From Arthrobacter sp. zg-Y820 (lineage in GTDB: Bacteria; Actinomycetota; Actinomycetes; Actinomycetales; Micrococcaceae), in contig NZ_CP126247.1 of assembly GCF_030142155.1 (NCBI RefSeq), positions 930,001 to 994,000 on the forward strand: DNA of 64,000 nt. The letters run 5' to 3'. The notes beneath the pieces are model-generated. The model searched no databases, had not been told where the DNA came from, and worked only from the letters and a program-made list of their open reading frames with translations. Positions 37,469 to 45,883 of this stretch are shown here, one piece after another (positions within the stretch are counted from its first letter, which is position 1; each line of letters begins with the position of its first letter). Position numbers and translations under genes: made by a program.

Positions 37469-40400
37469 TTCCTTCGCACGTTCGCATTTGCGCCGTTGTC
37501 GTTGCCCACAACGGCGCACAGTACCTTCCGGAAACACTCACCGCGCTGGCCGGACAAACCCGGCCCCCTGACCTTTGCGTCGGCGTCGACGCCGGCTCCA
37601 CCGACAACTCCGCCGCGCTGCTGCAGCAGGGCCTCCCCGCCGGGAGCCCCGTCGTCACGGCACCGCCGAAAACCGGATTCGGCGCCGCCGTCCGGGCAGG
37701 TCTGGCCGAGCTGGACGCGCTGGCTGAACCCGCAACCGAGCCCTCAGACGGAATCGTTGACTGGCTCTGGCTGCTTCACGACGACTCAGCCCCCGCCCCG
37801 CAGGCGCTGCACGAGCTGCTCCTCGCCGTCGAGCGGGCACCCTCGGTGACCATTGCCGGCGCCAAGCAGGTTGAGTGGGAAAACGAGCGGCTGCTCGTGG
37901 ACGTTGGCGTGTCGATCAGCCGGTGGGCTGAACGCGTCACCCTGATTGACGCCGACGAGCTGGACCAGGGCCAGTACGACGCCCGCAGCGACATTTTCGC
38001 CGTGAACTCCGCCGGCATGCTCGTGCGCCGGGACGCCTGGGAAGCCCTGGGCGGTTTTGACCCCGCCCTGCCCGGCACCGGCGACGACGTGGACCTGTGC
38101 TGGCGCAACCGGCTCGCCGGACACCGCGTCGTCGTCGTGCCGGCGGCGAAGGTGCGCCATGCCGGCAGCAGGCCGAACACTGCCGCCAGCGCCCGTGCCT
38201 TCCGCCGGGCCGAAATTTTCCTCCGCCTCAAGCATGCTCCGCTGTGGCAGCTGCCGTTCCTGATGGTTGGCGCCGTGCTGGGCGGTTTTGGCCGGCTGTT
38301 CCTGGGGATGCTCGCCAAGGATCCCGGCTACGCGCTGGCGTCGCTGACCGCGAGCATCGGCGGCGTGCTGCGGCCGGTGGACCTCTTCCGTTCCCGCCGC
38401 GCCGCTGCTGCCACCCGGACCCGTCCGCGCAGCGCGGTCAATGCCCTGATCACCGGCATGCGCGAAGTCCGCGAACACCGCCGGTCGCTTTTTGAAGCCG
38501 AACCGGCAGCTGCTTCGGCCGACGCATCCGGCCTTGCGACGCCGGCCGCGGCCGCCGACAGTGCGGGGCTCCTGGGCGCCAGCCTGGATGCCGGCGCCTC
38601 CGAGCCCAGCGGCGATTCCAACAACGATTTTTCCTCCCTGGCCGCCCCCTCCCGGGCCTGGGTGGGGGCCGGCGCCGTCGCCGCCGTGCTGCTGCTGCTC
38701 GCCGCGTCGCTGATCGCCCTGCACCGCTTTATCGGTGCGCCGGCGCTGGCCGGCGGGGCGCTGCTGCCCGTGTCCGGCAGCCTGGGGGAGATCTGGTCCA
38801 ACGCCTCGGGCTGGTGGATCGAGCTGGGCTCCGGCTATCCCGGCCACGGAGATCCGTTCGATTACGTGCTGTGGCTGCTCGGTACCGCCGGACTCGGTCA
38901 TACCAACGCTGCCGTTGTCGCCCTGATGCTGACGGCCATGCCGCTGGCCGGGCTCAGCGCCTGGTTTGCCGCCGGCGCACTGACCCGGCACCGCGGGCTG
39001 CGTTTCTGGGCCGCCGTGTTCTGGGGTGCCGCACCGGCACTGCAGGCCGCGCTGGGCGAGGGCCGGCTCGGCGCCCTGATCGCGCACATCCTGCTGCCGC
39101 TGTTCGTCCTGGCCATGCTGCGCGCCGTGGGCGGCGGGCGGCCGGCAGAGCTGCCGGCGGAGACCGAACGAAGCCGTGCGGGTGCACCCCGCGGCCTGGC
39201 ACCGCGCACCGACGGTGCGCCCAGCTGGGCTGCGGCTGCCGCCGCGGGCTTGCTGCTGGCAGTTCTCACGGCCGCTGCGCCCACGCTGTTTGTGCTGGCC
39301 GCAGCGGCCGTCCTGCTGCTGTCCCTGCGGTTGCGCCGCCGGGCGCGGACGCTGTGGTGGTCACTGCTGCCGGCCGCAGCGATGCTGCTCCCGGTGGTGC
39401 TCTCCACGCTGAACCGGCCGCGTGCCCTGGCCGCGGACCCCGGGGTGCCCCTGGCCTTCGATCCCGCTGCGCTGTGGCAGCAGCTTCTGGGCTTTCCCAC
39501 GGCCTTCGACGTCACCGGAAGCCTGCCGCTGGCAGGATTCCTGCCCGCCGGGCCCTGGCCCCTGGTGCTGGCGCTCATCATCGGCGCTCCCGTCGTGGCG
39601 CTTTCCGCTGCCGCCCTGTTCCTTGGCGCCCGAGCCGCGCCTGCCCGGCTGGCCTGGATCCTGAGCATTCTGGCACTTCTTGTGAGCTGGTTCTCGGCCT
39701 TCGTCGCGACCGGAGCCGCTCCTGACGCCCTCGTGACGCCCTTCCCGGCACCGTTGGTGTCGGCAGCGGTGTTCCTGCAGCTGTGCGCCGCACTGCTGGC
39801 CTGCGATGCCCTGTTGACGCGGCCTCGAACGCCGGCACGGCCCGGACGCACCGGCAGCCCGGGACGCACCCGCCGGTCCGGTCGCCCGATCGCCGTGCTG
39901 CTGGGGGTCCTGCTGGCGCTGGGCCCGGCGGCGAGCCTGGCCCTGTGGAGTGTTCCGCTGGCCACCGGCACTGCCGCTGGCGACGGAACGAACGGCGTGC
40001 ACGGCGCCGCCTCCCTGGTGGCACCGGCGGCGGAACGCACGCTGCCCGCCACCGCTGCGGACAAGGGCAGCAGCGCAGAGCGCACCCGGACCCTGCTGCT
40101 GCGCACCGACGCCAACGACGACGTCACGGCTGCCTTGATGGGCAACGGCGGCACCACCCTGGACGGACTGTCGGCCATTTACGCCGCCCGGTCGATTACC
40201 GGACCGGTCAACGCCGAGCAGCTTGCCGACGACGACGACGCCGCCGCCGACCTGCGCCGCGCCGTCGCCGTCATCACAGCCGGAACCGGCGTGGATCCGC
40301 GCGGGGAACTGTCCCGTCTCGGGGTCGGCTACGTTGTCCTGCAGCAGTCCGACACCTCGGCGGAACTCCTGGCCGGCAGGATGGACTCGGTTCCCGGGTT

Positions 40401-41058
40401 GGCCCCCGTGGGGCAGACCGGCTCCGGCTGGCTGTGGCGGGTTGTCGGGCAGCTCGACGAGCAGGGCACCGAAGTCCTCTCGGAGCAGACCGGAAGGGTC
40501 CGCATCCTGGCCGCCGACGGCGCCGTGGAAACAGTCGTTCCGTCCGAGCGCACCAGCGTCCGGACCTCCATCCCGGCCGGCGGCGAAGGCCGGCAACTGG
40601 TGCTCGCCGAACGCGCCAACCCCGGATGGCAGGCGAGGCTGAACGGTGCAGAGCTGCCCGCGACAACCGACGGTTGGGCTCAGGCCTTCGAACTGCCCGC
40701 CGAGGGCGGAGAGCTGGAACTCGGCTACACCACCGTCTGGGAACCCTGGACCGGCGCCCTGCAGGTGCTCATCATCGCCCTGACCGTGCTGCTGGCACTG
40801 CCGACACGGTCCCGCACCGGCCCGGTCCGGCTGCCGGGCCGGCAGGGTCCGCGCCGCAGCGAGCCGGACAACGCCCTCCCCGACGGGGAAACCGCCGGCA
40901 GTTCAGCTGCCGCCCGGGAGCCGGCGACGGCGGCCGGCGGCACGGGTGCGGCATCGCCGGCCTCCGACGACGGACCGGCCCCGGGACGCACCCGGCCAAA
41001 GCAGAACGACAGAGTCAGCGCCTCCGGAGTATCCGGCGCGACGGAAGGAATGCGCTGA
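37468..41058 (+). CDS. Giant glycosyltransferase family 2 / polytopic membrane protein, ATT start
   Basis: Envelope protein of 1196 residues, probably a glycosyltransferase using a polyprenyl-linked donor or acceptor. Residues 5-235 form a GT2 domain (ICAVVVAHNGAQYLPETL, VGVDAGSTDNS, LLHDDS near 105, GTGDDVDLCWRNRLAGHRV near 203). From about 260 there are a dozen or so membrane segments, then an extracytoplasmic domain (about 750-1080) and a last span near 1095. Homology starts far upstream of the first ordinary start codon (GTG 37846); in this frame from the TGA at 37399 no ATG, GTG or TTG exists. ATT 37468 overlaps the whiB stop as TAATT and is the best start, with AGCAGG upstream. It overlaps the DUF5719 gene by 1 nt. 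Confidence 0.82.
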   Translation: MPSHVRICAVVVAHNGAQYLPETLTALAGQTRPPDLCVGVDAGSTDNSAALLQQGLPAGSPVVTAPPKTGFGAAVRAGLAELDALAEPATEPSDGIVDWLWLLHDDSAPAPQALHELLLAVERAPSVTIAGAKQVEWENERLLVDVGVSISRWAERVTLIDADELDQGQYDARSDIFAVNSAGMLVRRDAWEALGGFDPALPGTGDDVDLCWRNRLAGHRVVVVPAAKVRHAGSRPNTAASARAFRRAEIFLRLKHAPLWQLPFLMVGAVLGGFGRLFLGMLAKDPGYALASLTASIGGVLRPVDLFRSRRAAAATRTRPRSAVNALITGMREVREHRRSLFEAEPAAASADASGLATPAAAADSAGLLGASLDAGASEPSGDSNNDFSSLAAPSRAWVGAGAVAAVLLLLAASLIALHRFIGAPALAGGALLPVSGSLGEIWSNASGWWIELGSGYPGHGDPFDYVLWLLGTAGLGHTNAAVVALMLTAMPLAGLSAWFAAGALTRHRGLRFWAAVFWGAAPALQAALGEGRLGALIAHILLPLFVLAMLRAVGGGRPAELPAETERSRAGAPRGLAPRTDGAPSWAAAAAAGLLLAVLTAAAPTLFVLAAAAVLLLSLRLRRRARTLWWSLLPAAAMLLPVVLSTLNRPRALAADPGVPLAFDPAALWQQLLGFPTAFDVTGSLPLAGFLPAGPWPLVLALIIGAPVVALSAAALFLGARAAPARLAWILSILALLVSWFSAFVATGAAPDALVTPFPAPLVSAAVFLQLCAALLACDALLTRPRTPARPGRTGSPGRTRRSGRPIAVLLGVLLALGPAASLALWSVPLATGTAAGDGTNGVHGAASLVAPAAERTLPATAADKGSSAERTRTLLLRTDANDDVTAALMGNGGTTLDGLSAIYAARSITGPVNAEQLADDDDAAADLRRAVAVITAGTGVDPRGELSRLGVGYVVLQQSDTSAELLAGRMDSVPGLAPVGQTGSGWLWRVVGQLDEQGTEVLSEQTGRVRILAADGAVETVVPSERTSVRTSIPAGGEGRQLVLAERANPGWQARLNGAELPATTDGWAQAFELPAEGGELELGYTTVWEPWTGALQVLIIALTVLLALPTRSRTGPVRLPGRQGPRRSEPDNALPDGETAGSSAAAREPATAAGGTGAASPASDDGPAPGRTRPKQNDRVSASGVSGATEGMR

Positions 41059-42767
41059 TGAGCCGTAAGAACTCCGGCAAAAAGGCCAGCGGGCAGCAGG
41101 CCCCTGCCGGCGCCGCGGCCACGGACGGTGAAACGGCTGCGCACGACGCAACGGCTGCGCAGCAGAGCGAGCCGGAGGCCGGCCGGGCGGAAACCCGGTC
41201 CCGACGCCAGCGGCGGCGGCAGCGGGCCGCGTCGGCGGCTGCCGGCCTTCTGGTCCTTGCCGCAGCCTCTGCCGTGGTGGCCGGTTCAGTGGTCGCGGAC
41301 TCCGGAAAGGCCGGCCGGAGCGTTGATGTTGCCGCGGCCGAAGTGCCGGCCGGACCGCTGACCGCCGTCTGCCCGGAGCCCCTGCGGCTACTGTCCGGCG
41401 ACGTGGCCGGAACCGATCCGGAGTTCAGCCCCGTGTCGGCGTCCGCCCGGACCTCGCTCAGCGCCGCGGTGCTCAGCGGACCGGGCAACCCGGTGCCCGT
41501 GTCCTCCCTGCTGCGCGCTGACGGCACCGACCTGAAGACCATCGCCGACGACGCTCCGGATGCCGCCGCGCCCCTGGCCGGGGTGCGCAGCGCCGGCATC
41601 GTCAGCAGCCTCGATGTCTCCGAGGTGTCGGTGCTGAGCGCCGAGCCGACGGGCACCCTGCAGGCCACGGCCAATGCCGTGGTCAGCTTCACCGCTGCGG
41701 ACGGAGACCTCGCCGGTCTCGCCGCGGCAAACTGCCAGGCGCCGGGCAACGACATGTGGATCACCGGCGCGCGCACCACGGTGGGGGCGACTGCCGTGCT
41801 GCGGCTGACGAATCCTTCGGAGAGCGCCGCCACCGTTGACCTGGACGTTTACGGCGCGAAGGGACGCGCCGAGGGGACAGGCACTCGGGGAATCCTGATT
41901 CCGCCGGGCGCCACGAAATCCATCGTCCTGGCGGGTCTGGCGGCAAACGAACCGGCTGTGGCCGTGCGGGTGCGCAGTTCCGGCGGGCCGGTCACCGCCC
42001 TGGTGCAGCAGAGCATCCTGCGCGGCCTGACGCCGGGCGGCGTGGAGCTGATTCAGCCGGCCGCGGCTGCCTCGCCGCAGCAGGTGATCACCGGTGTCCG
42101 GGTCCAGAAGCCGGCTGCCACCAAGAAAGTGGCCGCTCAGCGCGGCTACGACTTCGTGACGCCCGCCGTGCAGGTGGCCGTTCCCGGCAGCACGAACGCC
42201 GTGGTCTCGGTGAAGGTGCTCGGCCCCCGCGGCGAGCTGCCAATCCCCGGCGGCGGCGTGTTCACCGTTGCCGCCGGCAGCGTCGGCCAGCTGCCCCTGG
42301 ACGCCCTGGCCGAAGGAACCTACACGGTGGAGGTCACCGCCGATGTGGCCGTGGTGGCCGGCGTGTCCTCCAGCCGCGGGGGAGAGCCCAACGCGCCTGT
42401 CGACATCGCCGTCGCACCGTCCGGGGAGCGGCTGGGCAGCGAGCACCTTGCGGTCATGCCGCCTCACAGCAGTTCTGTGCTCACCTTTGCCGCTCCGGCC
42501 GGTGCCGCTGAAGTGCGCCTGACCGGAGTCGGAGCCGACGGCGGCCTCAAGGAGGACCGGGTCGTCACCGTCGCCGGGGGAACCACGGTCAGCCTGCCGG
42601 CGGCCGAGGTGGGGTCCAACCTCGCCGCCGTGCTGATCAGCACCACCGGGGACGCGGTCTACGGCGCCCAGGTCCTCACCACAGCTGAGGGACCCGGCGT
42701 CTCCGTGCTGCCGCTGCCGAAGGGAAACATCGGCGGGCTGAGCGTTCCGGTCGGACTGGGCTACTGA
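41058..42767 (+). CDS. DUF5719 family secreted or membrane-anchored protein
   Basis: Actinobacterial protein of unknown function, 569 residues. A cytoplasmic, charged N-terminus (about 55 residues, ending in RSRRQRRRQR) precedes one membrane segment near 58-80, then about 490 residues of Ala/Val/Gly-rich beta structure outside the cell, with a conserved RLTNPSESAATVDLDVYG block near 255 that resembles choice-of-anchor or collagen-like accessory domains. The start overlaps the glycosyltransferase stop (TGATG), so the two are translationally coupled and likely act together on the envelope. No catalytic motif seen. Confidence 0.82.
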   Translation: MSRKNSGKKASGQQAPAGAAATDGETAAHDATAAQQSEPEAGRAETRSRRQRRRQRAASAAAGLLVLAAASAVVAGSVVADSGKAGRSVDVAAAEVPAGPLTAVCPEPLRLLSGDVAGTDPEFSPVSASARTSLSAAVLSGPGNPVPVSSLLRADGTDLKTIADDAPDAAAPLAGVRSAGIVSSLDVSEVSVLSAEPTGTLQATANAVVSFTAADGDLAGLAAANCQAPGNDMWITGARTTVGATAVLRLTNPSESAATVDLDVYGAKGRAEGTGTRGILIPPGATKSIVLAGLAANEPAVAVRVRSSGGPVTALVQQSILRGLTPGGVELIQPAAAASPQQVITGVRVQKPAATKKVAAQRGYDFVTPAVQVAVPGSTNAVVSVKVLGPRGELPIPGGGVFTVAAGSVGQLPLDALAEGTYTVEVTADVAVVAGVSSSRGGEPNAPVDIAVAPSGERLGSEHLAVMPPHSSSVLTFAAPAGAAEVRLTGVGADGGLKEDRVVTVAGGTTVSLPAAEVGSNLAAVLISTTGDAVYGAQVLTTAEGPGVSVLPLPKGNIGGLSVPVGLGY

Positions 42768-42792
42768 CCGGGGCTGCCTGCCGGCGGCCTGA

Positions 42793-43362
42793 TCACAGCG
42801 GGCGGAACCGTCCGTAGGTGGGATCGACGGTCTCGGGATCCATCCCCATCAGGGTGGCCAGCTGTTCCACTACGACGTCGTGAATCAGTTCGCTGACGGG
42901 CACCAGGCCGCGCGCCGCGGACTCCACCGGATGGCGGTACACAGTAATCACCGCGGGCCGGGGACCCGACGCGGGAGTGCCGGTGCCGAAGGGAAGATGC
43001 CCGCCCGATGCGGCCAGTTCCTCGAGCCCGGGAGGTATGTCCTGGACGACGAACTGGTAGGTCTGGATGCTTTCGCCCCACAGCCGTTCCAGGCGCTGCG
43101 CGGATTCCAGGACCCAGGCATCAAAGCGTTCCGATCGGGTGCGCGACCCGGCCAAATGGGCCGGTATGAGTTCCCCGCGCAGGCCGCGGCCGTGCCGGTT
43201 GCGGCGGCGGCTGCGAAACGGCCTCGGCGGCCCGGGCCAGGCCGGTTCGGCCTCGACCGGTTCGGCCTCGGCAGGGCCCTTGGCGGGGTCGGTCTCCGGC
43301 GTGGCCGGCGCCGGCTCGTCGCCGGGGCCAAGATGCACCCTAAGAGTTGGTCCGGTGGACAT
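42793..43362 (-). CDS. Metallopeptidase-family protein (DUF1025) lacking HExxH
   Basis: Corresponds to the actinobacterial zincin_1/DUF1025 group found beside DUF3499 (Rv3259 position). The 189 residues have a Pro/Glu-rich N-terminus of about 45, an Arg-rich stretch (RRRNRHGRGLRG), then the fold with VVQDIPPGLEE near 105 and ITVYRHPVESAA near 139. Where active members have an HExxHH motif this sequence reads LIHDVVVEQLATLMGM near 160, keeping only the glutamate, so it is probably not an active peptidase. It is convergent with DUF5719 (25-nt gap) and divergent from DUF3499. Confidence 0.8.
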   Translation of the reverse strand: MSTGPTLRVHLGPGDEPAPATPETDPAKGPAEAEPVEAEPAWPGPPRPFRSRRRNRHGRGLRGELIPAHLAGSRTRSERFDAWVLESAQRLERLWGESIQTYQFVVQDIPPGLEELAASGGHLPFGTGTPASGPRPAVITVYRHPVESAARGLVPVSELIHDVVVEQLATLMGMDPETVDPTYGRFRPL

Positions 43363-43467
43363 ATAAGAACTGTAGCCGCAGAAGCGGCTCCGCGGGCACT
43401 GTTTTTGCTGCCGGACGTTCGGCGAGCCTGCCGCCGCCTGGGCCTGCGGCGGGTAAAGTGGTCCTCC

Positions 43468-43848
43468 GTGGATTCCTTAAGACAGTGCTCAAGATCAGCG
43501 TGCCGACAGGCGGCTGTAGCCACCCTGACGTACGTTTATGCGGATTCCACTGCGGTGCTGGGACCGCTGGCCACGTACGCCGAACCCCATTGTTACGATT
43601 TGTGCAAAGAACACGCCGCCCGGCTGACTGCTCCGCTGGGGTGGGAAGTGGTCCGCCTGAATCTTTCCGGCCAGCCCCGCACTCCGGGCCGCGATGATCT
43701 CTCAGCACTCGTGGATGCCGTGCGGGAAGCGGCCGAGGCGCCTGACGCCGAGGCACCCAAACGCGCCGGCAAGAACGCACTGGAACCCCCGGCGGAGAAC
43801 CCCGGTGCCCGGCGTTCCCATCTGCGCTTGCTCCGCGACGAGGTCTGA
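43468..43848 (+). CDS. DUF3499 family protein with CxxxxC / CxxxC metal site
   Basis: Small actinobacterial protein, 126 residues, unknown function. The N-terminal 60 residues are the conserved part: C7 and C12 in QCSRSACRQ, then TLTYVYADSTAVLGPL, and C42 and C46 in HCYDLCKEH, suggesting a zinc or iron site. The C-terminal half is polar and variable. GTG 43468 lies 8 nt after TAAAGT, so the transcript may be leaderless. In M. tuberculosis this gene (Rv3258c) is followed by phosphomannomutase; here that gene is missing. Confidence 0.87.
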   Translation: MDSLRQCSRSACRQAAVATLTYVYADSTAVLGPLATYAEPHCYDLCKEHAARLTAPLGWEVVRLNLSGQPRTPGRDDLSALVDAVREAAEAPDAEAPKRAGKNALEPPAENPGARRSHLRLLRDEV

Positions 43849-43871
43849 ACACCGCGAAGTCGGTAACCGAA

Positions 43872-43938
43872 AGGGATAGTCTGAGGGCCTGCGCCGCGTA
43901 TATCGAGCACGGCATCGACGTCTCCAAGGAAGTGCTGT
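43872..43938 (+). pseudogene. Possible 3' remnant of a deleted gene (phosphomannomutase/SIS locus)
   Basis: A short open tail without any start codon ends AAYIEHGIDVSKEVL and TAA at 43936-43938, 5 nt before the Trm112 ATG. It reads like the C-terminus of a real protein, and its end carries the ribosome site (AAGGAAG) for the next gene. In M. tuberculosis phosphomannomutase, an SIS-domain protein and manA follow DUF3499. I infer a deletion scar; the protein family of the tail is not identified. Confidence 0.4.
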
Positions 43939-43943
43939 AATCC

Positions 43944-44147
43944 ATGGCTAAACTCACTGCCGACCTGATGGCGGTCCTGCGCTGCCCCGTGACCGGTTCC
44001 CCGCTCGAAGAAGACAACGGCGGACTGGTCTCGACCGCCCCCGACGCCGCCGGCCACCGCGTCCGCTACGTCTTGGAGGAGGGCATTCCGGTTTTGCTGG
44101 CGCCCTCGGTTGCCACGGCGTCCGATTCGCCCGCCACCTCGGACTGA
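43944..44147 (+). CDS. Trm112 family protein
   Basis: Small zinc-ribbon-like protein of 67 residues. It has the family outline LTADLMAVLRCPVTGSPLEE, then RYVLEEGIPVLLAPSVA near 42-58. Eukaryotic Trm112 activates several methyltransferases; in bacteria the role is less clear. Only one cysteine remains (CPVTGSPL), as in many actinobacterial members, so it probably does not hold zinc. It precedes ahcY, whose product removes the methyltransferase inhibitor S-adenosylhomocysteine, which is at least consistent with a methylation link. Its stop codon lies in the first copy of a short tandem repeat. Confidence 0.85.
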   Translation: MAKLTADLMAVLRCPVTGSPLEEDNGGLVSTAPDAAGHRVRYVLEEGIPVLLAPSVATASDSPATSD

Positions 44148-44198
44148 TTCTTCCGACCCGAACTGATTCTTCCGACACCTCGAACTGATTCTTCCGAC
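44143..44198 (+). repeat. Three copies of a 15-nt repeat before ahcY
   Basis: ACTGATTCTTCCGAC occurs at 44143-44157, 44162-44176 and 44184-44198 (periods 19 and 22; the second and third copies share two further 5' bases, GA). The first copy includes the Trm112 stop codon and the last ends 18 nt before the ahcY GTG. Confidence 0.85.
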
Positions 44199-44216
44199 CT
44201 CTAACTAAGGATCCGC

Positions 44217-45695
44217 GTGAGTTTTGATTTCAAAGTAGCCGACCTCTCCCTGGCCGAAGCCGGACGCCACCAGATCCGCCTGGCCGAACACGAGATGCCC
44301 GGTCTGATGGCCCTGCGCCGGGAGTACGGCCCCAGCCAGCCGCTGCAGGGCGCCCGGATCGCCGGATCCCTGCACATGACGGTGCAGACCGCCGTGCTGA
44401 TCGAGACCCTCACCGCGCTGGGTGCCGAGGTCCGCTGGGCCTCCTGCAACATCTTCTCCACCCAGGACGAGGCGGCGGCCGCCGTCGTCGTCGGCAACGG
44501 AACCCCCGAGGCGCCGGCGGGCGTGCCGGTGTTTGCGTGGAAGAACGAGACGCTCGAGGAATACTGGTGGACCGCCCAGCAGATCCTCACCTGGCCCGAG
44601 GGCTCCGGCGGACCGAACATGATCCTGGACGACGGCGGCGACGCCACCATGCTGCTGCATGACGGAGTGAAGTTCGAGGCCGCAGGCGCCGTGCCGGAGA
44701 GCCCCGCGGAGGGCGACCCGGGCTACTCCCATGAATACACAATTGTCCTGGACGTCCTGCGCCGTTCCCTGGCCGAGAACCCGGGGAAATGGACCGAAAT
44801 CGCCAAGGGCATCCGCGGCGTCACCGAAGAGACCACCACCGGGGTGCTGCGGCTCTACCAGCTCGCGGCCGACGGTCAGCTGCTCTTCCCGGCGATCAAC
44901 GTCAATGACTCGGTGACCAAGTCCAAGTTCGACAACAAGTACGGCATCCGGCATTCCCTGCCGGACGGCCTGAACCGCGCCACGGACACGCTGATCGGCG
45001 GAAAAGTGGCGGTGGTCTGCGGCTACGGCGACGTCGGCAAGGGTGCGGCCGAAGCGCTGCGCGGCCAGGGCGCCCGCGTGATCGTCACTGAAATCGATCC
45101 CATCTGCGCACTGCAGGCAGCCATGGACGGCTACCAGGTGGCCAAGCTGGAATCGGTGCTCGCCGCCGGCGACATGTTCATCACCACCACCGGCAACAAG
45201 GACATCATCATGGCCGAACACATGGCCCGGATGAAGCACCAGGCGATCGTGGGCAATGTGGGCCACTTCGACAACGAGATTGACATGGCAGGCCTCGCGA
45301 AGATCCCCGGCATCCGGAAGGTCGAGATCAAACCGCAGGTGCACGAGTGGATCTTCGATGAGGGCACTGACAGCCAGCGCAGCATCATCGTGCTCTCCGA
45401 AGGCCGCCTGCTGAACCTGGGCAACGCCACAGGGCACCCCTCGTTTGTCATGTCCAACTCCTTTGCGAACCAGACCATCGCGCAGATTGAGCTGTTCACC
45501 AAGCACGGCAAATCAGTGGATGAGGGCGGATACGCCAACCAGGTGTACGTGCTGCCCAAGGTCCTGGACGAAAAGGTGGCCCGCCTGCACCTGGATGCTC
45601 TCGGCGTCGAACTCACCGAACTGACCAAGAGCCAGGCCGAGTACCTGGGCGTGGACGTGGCCGGTCCCTTTAAACCCGAGCACTACCGCTACTAG
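44217..45695 (+). CDS. ahcY: Adenosylhomocysteinase
   Basis: NAD-dependent hydrolase splitting S-adenosylhomocysteine into adenosine and homocysteine, keeping methyltransferases active. The 492 residues include [10 protein letters not shown] near 119, [16 protein letters not shown] near 227-242, the Rossmann motif GYGDVGKG near 267-274, and the C-terminal KPEHYRY that completes the neighbouring subunit's active site. GTG start with AAGGAT upstream (44207-44212). Downstream of Trm112 across three short direct repeats. Confidence 0.96.
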   Translation: MSFDFKVADLSLAEAGRHQIRLAEHEMPGLMALRREYGPSQPLQGARIAGSLHMTVQTAVLIETLTALGAEVRWASCNIFSTQDEAAAAVVVGNGTPEAPAGVPVFAWKNETLEEYWWTAQQILTWPEGSGGPNMILDDGGDATMLLHDGVKFEAAGAVPESPAEGDPGYSHEYTIVLDVLRRSLAENPGKWTEIAKGIRGVTEETTTGVLRLYQLAADGQLLFPAINVNDSVTKSKFDNKYGIRHSLPDGLNRATDTLIGGKVAVVCGYGDVGKGAAEALRGQGARVIVTEIDPICALQAAMDGYQVAKLESVLAAGDMFITTTGNKDIIMAEHMARMKHQAIVGNVGHFDNEIDMAGLAKIPGIRKVEIKPQVHEWIFDEGTDSQRSIIVLSEGRLLNLGNATGHPSFVMSNSFANQTIAQIELFTKHGKSVDEGGYANQVYVLPKVLDEKVARLHLDALGVELTELTKSQAEYLGVDVAGPFKPEHYRY

Positions 45696-45709
45696 TCCGG
45701 GAGAAAACT

Positions 45710-45743
45710 CCGGGACGGTGCGCTGAGCGGCGCACCGTCCCGG
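45710..45743 (+). terminator. ahcY terminator
   Basis: A perfect 14-bp stem (45710-45723 with 45730-45743) with a 6-nt TGAGCG loop starts 15 nt past the ahcY stop; no strong U-tract follows. Confidence 0.75.
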
Positions 45744-45813
45744 GTCCTTGCCCGTGACGGCGAATCGGCCGCAGCGCGGCCGCATCAGGGGTCACCGCTG
45801 TCCGGGCATGACG

Positions 45814-45819
45814 TAAAAT
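45814..45819 (+). promoter_or_regulatory. Possible -10 TAAAAT for L,D-transpeptidase gene
   Basis: TAAAAT with a poor -35 (GTCACC, 17 nt upstream) and a predicted leader of about 58 nt to ATG 45884. Confidence 0.35.
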
Positions 45820-45883
45820 GTCGCAGGGGGAGCATGGTTGCTCCGCATCTGTCGAGAGCACCGGGAAGTATTGGTTACCAGTT

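Noticed and set aside
37399..37846. Frameshift or broken glycosyltransferase gene
   Set aside because: The frame is open and shows full GT2 homology from about 37483 on; only the start codon is unusual, so no frameshift is needed.
44143..44198. Riboswitch for S-adenosylhomocysteine before ahcY
   Set aside because: The short gap is filled by direct repeats with no stem resembling the SAH riboswitch.
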